Assembly (NCBI GenBank): GCA_963924555.1
Contig: OZ004593.1
Coordinates: 930,001 to 994,000 of the forward strand
Origin: Crambe crambe
Lineage: Eukaryota > Porifera > Demospongiae > Poecilosclerida > Crambeidae
Direction of reading: 5' to 3'
DNA length: 64,000 nt
A program made the translations under genes and the position numbers. Under the pieces are notes generated by a model that saw only the letters and a list, made by a program, of their open reading frames with translations, made no database searches and had not been told where the DNA came from. Each line of letters starts with the position of its first letter. Position 1 is the stretch's first letter. Positions 58,701 to 64,000 of the stretch are shown here, piece by piece.

Positions 58701-59840
58701 ACAAGCTATGGGTATGTTTTGCTGCACAGGCCAGGCCAGGGCTGGCTTAAGGCAATAATTAGCAGGAAAAATGCAATGGAATTTACAAAATACCTTTTAA
58801 GGCAAGCGGGGGACCACTTGCAGGAATAATGCACCCATGGGTGATAATGGCCTCAAGGAATTGTGTGTAATCTATGGAATTTCTCATACACACACACACA
58901 CTAATGTAAACAGATTTCCTGACTCTAAAGGATACCAGTGCCTAATTCATTCACCACGACACTATTTTTGGGCATGTGTTAATTTTTTCAATTTCTAAGA
59001 AGTCACATGTTACATTATTTTCCTGGGCTGCTTTGAAGGAGCACTATATAGGTACTCAGATGGTCCCATACCCCATATACTGAACAATGGATCAATGATC
59101 TAGCAGTCGTGTGTTTTCACTAATGGATGGAGTCCTAGGATAGACCTTTTGTGTGTCCATGTGGAAGAACTTTCAGGGGGAGGGACCTCACTAGGCACAA
59201 TCATTTCTGCCAGAGCTAGATTTTGCCAAAGCCAGTCACAGTTTCCTGAATTGAACTGTGGACAGCTTCAAGTTTCAAGGTTCAAGGTGTATGTGGGCAT
59301 GAAGTTACGTAAATACCTTTCTTTTCTGGTGGAGGAGGAAGCTTGGATGCCTTGGCATAGATCATGGCATAGATGAAGTCGTCTCCCCAGTTCTTGGAAA
59401 TGTCGAGACAGTTGTGACCGTGCTTGTTCTCAATAGTCAAACTTGCTCTACAGAATACACAAAGGATAAAAATCAGTGAGAAATCGCTCACAATGAAGAT
59501 ACTTCAATGTCCTGGTTAGAGAGGTGTCCCCCTTAATTCGGGGGTTAATATAATGAGACATCCTTAGAGGGGTCATTGATTTTGGGGAGTTGGGGGGAGA
59601 AGGGAGGGGAAGGAGGAGGGAGGGGAAGGAGGAGGGAGAGGGAGGGGAGGGAGGGACTCGGAGGAAGGGGTGAAGAGAGGGGGGAGATGGAGGGGGATGG
59701 GTTACTTACCCTTTCTCCAGTAGCAGCTTGATGATATCTATCTGTGACGTTTCAATGGCCCTCATGAGTGGAGTGCCACCATTGACAGACTGGGGGTCAA
59801 TATTGGCCCCATAATCCACCAGTAACTTCACTAGCGCTTC
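49590..59840 (-). CDS. Ankyrin-repeat protein, 3' part only (possibly ANKEF1-like)
   Basis: Five exons are readable: 59710-59840, 59317-59447, 52504-52613, 50452-50622, 49590-49724, with matching phases. The first encodes a full ankyrin repeat (VKLLVDYGANID ... GGTPLMRAIETSQ ... IIKLLLEKG). The second completes another (LTIENKHGHNCLDISKNWGDD). The third encodes a Lys/Gly-rich linker (GKGKKGKGKKKS). The last two form a Pro-rich and then helical C-terminus ending VQALEVTDS. The GGTPLMRAIE repeat followed by a Lys-rich tail resembles the C-terminus of ANKEF1, but I hold this loosely. Upstream exons must lie beyond 59840, probably outside the window. One intron (52614-59316) is 6.7 kb. Confidence 0.6.
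49736..49763 (+). repeat. Poly-A run (28)
   Basis: This pure A tract, poly-T on the ankyrin-gene strand, is followed by TGCAG. It is the polypyrimidine tract of the last exon's acceptor. Confidence 0.9.
51295..51321 (+). repeat. Poly-C run (27)
   Basis: A pure C tract in the ankyrin-gene intron at 50623-52503. The rest of that intron holds short ORFs with no recognisable domain. Confidence 0.95.
53440..53728 (+). repeat. About 58-bp minisatellite, five to six copies
   Basis: The unit has TTCACTAACAGCTTGGTACA, GCAAGGGTTAATAATCATTT and a T/A tail. Copies differ by one or two bases, so the array is recent. Confidence 0.92.
55545..55880 (+). repeat. Tandem repeat of about 80-100 bp units
   Basis: Units contain CCCACACTTGTTAAACCTTG, ACGAGGTAATGGGGAGAG and CACACTGCA, four to five copies. 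Confidence 0.85.
58416..58622 (+). repeat. 33-bp minisatellite, six copies
   Basis: The unit is GGCATGGTAGCATTAATGTA plus CATGCATGATACA. Copies are almost identical, and because the unit is 33 bp every frame stays open, creating spurious repeat-protein ORFs on both strands. Confidence 0.93.
59575..59700 (+). repeat. Purine-rich block
   Basis: A GGGAGGGGAAGGAGGAGGG-type tract, pyrimidine-rich on the ankyrin-gene strand, near the acceptor of the exon at 59317-59447. Confidence 0.8.
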
Positions 59841-60439
59841 CTGTACATATAACATGATGTAATGATGATGTCATGTTAATCACAATCATCTTATCACAAC
59901 ATGCACTAGAATGGTCCAGTGGTACTTTAGACTAGTCTTACGTAACACCTAAGAAATAAAGACTCAAAGTCTCCCCTAGCTGTGCTTTCAAACAGGGTGC
60001 TTAAGTATAATTATTCATGAGAATATAATTCTCCAGCCCTATGTGTCCTTTAAACCCTAAGAAAGCACACATGTGCATAGCATACAGCCCAAGAAAACCA
60101 TCCGTGGGCCCTAATCTTTTTTAGCTCAGGCACACGTGTGCAGTGTGCATACGTATGGCACAAGAAATAGCCATAATGAAATTCACTCGTGTTTGATTAG
60201 GGCAAATAAAGGCATGTTTTTAAAGCAATAACATACAACTGTTACTACTGACATGCTCGGGGAGGGATAAGTAATTGCATTGAAGTTCAAAATCTTCTAA
60301 AAATGAAATTTTAAAATCTTTCAGAAGATTAAAGTAATAATGTGTAATTGGATTTAAAAATCGTTTCAAAAAAAAAGAGAAAAGTTTAGACCTGTGGCTA
60401 TAATGTTCTGGATTCTAATCTTGGTGAGACCATAATGTG

Positions 60440-60840
60440 GTACATGATAATCATCAGTAGTGAGAGGGGGAGATCCTGTCCTGGGGTGCCTGATTATACC
60501 TTCTAGCACACATGAAGCTTATTAAGCCCTGGGCTGGGCTTGTGGTGGGATCCCGGCACTTTTACTACTATTAAATTACGACAAGACATCAATGCACAGA
60601 TGACAGGGCAATATCCTGTCATGGGGCCTCTGTTTTTCTAGCACACATAAAAGCCTATTAGCCCTGAGTGACCCAATCCCACAATGTCCAGCACGTCAAT
60701 TTTTTAATTATTCGTTATTGATCATAATTATGACAGACATCAGTACATAATAACAGGGTAAGATCCCCATCATTAGGGGTAAGACCCCATCATTAGGCAC
60801 TTTTGGCTGATCAGCTATGCTTCCAACACACATAAAGCAG
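60440..60840 (+). repeat. Degenerate tandem block
   Basis: About three copies of a 120-130 bp unit with GGTAAGATCC/GGCAATATCCTG, TCTAGCACACAT and AAGCCTATTA. Confidence 0.6.
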
Positions 60841-61419
60841 GGATGAGATCCCAAAATTCATTACTCAAACTATCATGACAGGACGTGACATATGCTGGAA
60901 TTCACTTCCTTATGTTATACTGGACCTGAACTGGACCTGAACTCTGGTAGTGGAGTCTGGCACTATAGAATAATGCTGTACCCTTGACCCCATGCACACA
61001 GCAGCAGCAGCACCTGCAAGCATCCAAGCCTTCTGGAGCCGGCAAGCCAAATCACTGCAGTCTGCAGCTGATCACTGCCATACTCACTAGGCAGGAAAAC
61101 CCGTAAAAACTTAACCTGACCTGACCTTAATTAAAATCCCTTTGTCCTTGAGATATCACCTGGCCTTACCTCAAGATTAATTGGCTAATTCTCTTCAGTC
61201 TTCGAGCAATCCTACAGAAATATCCCCCAGGCTCTTCACTGACCTCCAAACTGACACTGGCAAATATCCAGCACCTGACTGGATCAACAGCCACCCCCCT
61301 AACCTCTGTCTAGCCACCTACTCCCTTCCTGCCATTCAGGCTCATCTTGGAGACACTAGACAACCATGTGATGGGGAACCCTGGCGGTCATACGTAGGAT
61401 ATCAATATCTCCAGTCCAT

Positions 61420-61715
61420 CAAGCACTCATGGCCACAAGGGGACTATAGTGTATTCAGCTATCATGGAGTCATGGCCACAAAGTGTTTTACCACCCTCGA
61501 TAAGCATCCTGTTCAGTGTACCCACCTGACTTTAACCTACATCATGGCCACAAGCCTTGTTCTGGGGGACTCAAGTGTGTTTAACTATCCACATGACTTT
61601 AGCTACCTCTGGAGACTCTAGCTGTCCACCTGATGTTCCTCAATTAAGCACCCACCCTACATCATGGCCACAAGGGGACTCTAGTGTGTTTAGCTGTCCA
61701 CATGACTTTAGATGT
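61420..61715 (+). repeat. Degenerate tandem block
   Basis: Four copies of a unit with CATGGCCACAAGGGGACT and GTGTATT(T)AGCTATCCACATGAC. Confidence 0.65.
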
Positions 61716-61808
61716 TCAGGCTATTACCTAACCACATCTAGCTACCAGGTACCCAACCATAACACCAATCCAAACAGTGGTAGCTTTCATCTGTATAGAT
61801 TCTAACCT

Positions 61809-61991
61809 AAAGTCTATTTTGCATTCACCTGGCACCTTGATCATTCACTATAACTGCTATAACTTTCAAATTTCAAACACCAGCAGAGAGAGAGTGGATA
61901 ATCAGCTCTCTGTTGATGCATTAAACTAGAAATTTAGTTAAGAGTTATAGCAGTTGTAGTGATCAAGGGGCAAGGTGAATGCAAAGAGACT
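61809..61991. repeat. MITE-like element with AAAGTCT ends
   Basis: Ends AAAGTCTATTTTGCATTCACC and GGTGAATGCAAAGAGACTTT are inverted repeats about 60 bp long, including TGATCA(T)TCACTATAACTGC. It contains the CACCAGCAGAGAG core seen also at 18.4 kb. Confidence 0.75.
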
Positions 61992-63160
61992 TTGGTCACA
62001 CTTGAGAGCACCTGACTCAGTCATAGCAAGAGAACAGTTGTTCTAACATTATTGACGTGAGCAAACAGAAATGACTCAAAGAACAGTTGCTCTAACATTG
62101 CACAACCACCTCACTTGATACAAACAATCCAGTCAGATGAGAATATCACTTATGAGTAAGCAGAGAAAGAGAGTTCCCATAGGTGTGTGTATGCCATGAC
62201 ATGCATGACCCACTGAAACAATTCAATGGGAGAAGATTTTGTTGGTCCAGTGAGAGTAAGTAAGTAAAGCAAGCATAGGAATTCCCACCATATTATCGTG
62301 AATAGATACGTAGAGCAAATAAGCAATGGCCCATTTGATCCAAACAGATGGGCTCTAATACGTAAGTATAAGATTATTCCAGGTTGGTGAGATAAGAACA
62401 TGGCATGTGAGTGAGTGAGTGAGTGAGTGAGTAAGCAGAATTTATGGTCGATTCACCAAGATAGGAGAAACTAACTGCAAGTGGAACGAGTGGCAATGAC
62501 CCACTTGATGGTTTCATAATTACAATTCCATAAAGAGTTAATTCTTAAACATGTTGCTATGTAAGGGATTCCCACAATACTGCCAGCAAAAGGCCTTGTG
62601 AATGCAATGACCCACTTGATTGCTTTAGATAGTTTTAATGCAATGTTTATAAGAGGGTTTAATTAATACAATGGGGAATACTGGGGAAGGGTATGGGAAA
62701 GCCGTGATAGGTACAGGTCAGATACAGTTCCACGGAGACAACCACTCTGAGAATGATCGCCAACAATAACACAAGAATGCCTCTACATATTTCCACACGA
62801 TGCCACACAGAGCAGGTTAGTCACTGTTACATCACACACAAGCCCCTTCTTGTGGGAGGTTGATCGTTATTTTGACAGCTGGAATAGGGAACATCGTTTG
62901 AAGGTACTGGTACACTCGTACAGTGTTCAGACCAATGGCTCAACATTTTAAAAAGGAATTTGATACACAGGAACTGGGTTTGCTATAGTTTCAGAATGCG
63001 AATCCATTACTGGGCTGACCGTGCCCTAAGTCTATAGTGAAACCTGTCCCTGGTGGCCACCTGTACTGCCATAGCAATGTCACCTCAATATGGTTGTACA
63101 GCTTTACTGTGTAACATAATGCAGCCACCTCCCATGATGCAGCCACTCTTTCCTGGTCCC

Positions 63161-63270
63161 AGAGGCGGCTGCATTAGATTTCAAGGGGGAGATTTTTGGT
63201 GGTTTGGTTTCATGATAAAAAAGCGGTAATATAAAACCACAAAATCCCCCCTTGAAATCCCATCGCCTCC
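63161..63270. repeat. Inverted repeat with GAGGCG ends
   Basis: GAGGCGGCTGCATTAGATTT and a complement ending AAATCCCATCGCCTC flank a short core; both arms share TTTCAAGGGGG. About 110 bp. Confidence 0.7.
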
Positions 63271-64000
63271 ATATTATAAATATCAGCAAAAAAATTTTTT
63301 TTACCCACTGCCATAATGATAATTCCACACACCGACTGAGTAGCACAAAGTAAAGAGGCATATTTTAAAATTTACCACCTGATATTTCCTGTAAATAGAC
63401 CTCATTCGTTTGCCGACAGAAGACACAGGAATGGCAGGTGCAGGAATGCAACCACACCGTCAAGAAGCCAGGAAACTTGCTAAAATATTGCTAATGAGGC
63501 GGAATATCCAATAATCAACTTATTTAATGTGGGGTATTTGGTGCAATTAGACTTCAATCAGTCAGGATATAAATATATCCCCAACTTGGCGTTGTCAATA
63601 TAATGTGTATGAACCACAACAGAGCAAGTATACACCACAAAGTTAATCTCACATGCCCATAGTATAAATGCCTCGACTAATAGACTCTGTGGGTACCTAC
63701 GTACATACATACATACGTACATAGAAACCTTCTACAGGTCGGCCATCCATTTAAAATTGCTTCTTTGCTGTATGAATGGCAGCTGTGTCCAATTGCGGGG
63801 ATCCTTCAATTTCTTGAATTGTCTAACTGATATGTTTGAAACCTGTTTACTGTGGCCACCTATGGGCCTGATACCAATAAGAGGTGGTCCCTCTAGTGAG
63901 ATAGGTAGCTGTTATTGGGGTAAGAGGTGGTCTCATTATAGAGTGTTCAGGTTTTCCAACAGGCAAAAAAGCAACACTACACTTACATAAATTTATTATT

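Larger units (their letters stand above)
52614..59316 (-). other. Long intron of the ankyrin gene, no gene seen
   Basis: I see no convincing coding sequence here on either strand. It holds minisatellites (53440-53728, 55545-55880, 58416-58622), a C/T-rich block (55300-55420), ATTC and ATGCATG-type simple repeats, and A/T-rich unique sequence. Short ORFs have no recognisable domains. Confidence 0.6.
59841..64000. other. Right-edge region without recognisable exons
   Basis: This is probably an upstream intron of the ankyrin gene. It contains degenerate tandem blocks (60440-60840, 61420-61715), two inverted-repeat elements (61809-61991, 63161-63270), GAGT and GTAC/ATAC simple repeats, and otherwise unique sequence. 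I found no ankyrin exon in it. Confidence 0.5.

Noticed and set aside
61181..61621. 146-residue plus-strand ORF
   Set aside because: It starts at a non-ATG codon and runs through the degenerate tandem block at 61.4-61.7 kb; no domain is recognised.

Overview
This is animal nuclear DNA, probably from a sponge or another early-branching metazoan. The evidence is a long spliced gene with GT-AG introns, a canonical U1 snRNA, secreted Frizzled-CRD/netrin-type proteins (an animal-specific architecture), a ciliary tektin-like protein and a polyubiquitin gene. Introns are short, and the DNA is rich in microsatellites, minisatellites and small inverted-repeat elements. I cannot name the species.

Layout. 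(1) 1-40408, minus strand: one VPS13A/C-type bridge-like lipid-transfer protein gene. I could read about 91 exons by eye (about 11.3 kb of coding sequence, about 3,780 residues). It starts at 40408 and its last codons lie beyond position 1. Four other transcription units sit inside its introns. A 9.1-kb intron (1447-10551) holds five intronless seven-transmembrane receptor genes on the opposite strand. The intron at 23858-25870 holds an intronless secreted VWC-domain gene. The intron at 27054-27829 holds a U1 snRNA gene. The intron at 30067-30833 holds a possible small membrane-protein ORF. (2) 40615-41988, minus: a six-repeat polyubiquitin gene, whose stop codon is about 200 bp upstream of the VPS13 start. 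(3) 42429-45111, plus: a six-exon tektin-like (CCDC105/TEKTL1-like) gene, divergent from polyubiquitin. The shared 440-bp promoter carries an RFX X-box, a CRE and E-boxes. (4) 45351-47408 and 47988-49441, minus: two tandem sFRP-like genes, one with two Frizzled CRDs and one with a single CRD, each ending in a netrin-like module. Both have TGCGCATGCGCA-type (NRF1-like) palindromes just upstream. (5) 49590-59840, minus: the 3' part of an ankyrin-repeat gene (possibly ANKEF1-like) with a 6.7-kb intron. It runs toward the right edge, where 59841-64000 shows only repeats.

How the genes may relate. VPS13 (membrane-contact lipid transfer), polyubiquitin and U1 are housekeeping functions. The sFRP-like genes suggest secreted Wnt/BMP modulation. 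The tektin-like and ankyrin genes may be ciliary. The most distinctive feature is the antisense receptor array inside a VPS13 intron: the five proteins share a cytoplasmic-tail signature, and two of the genes have matched proximal promoter elements.
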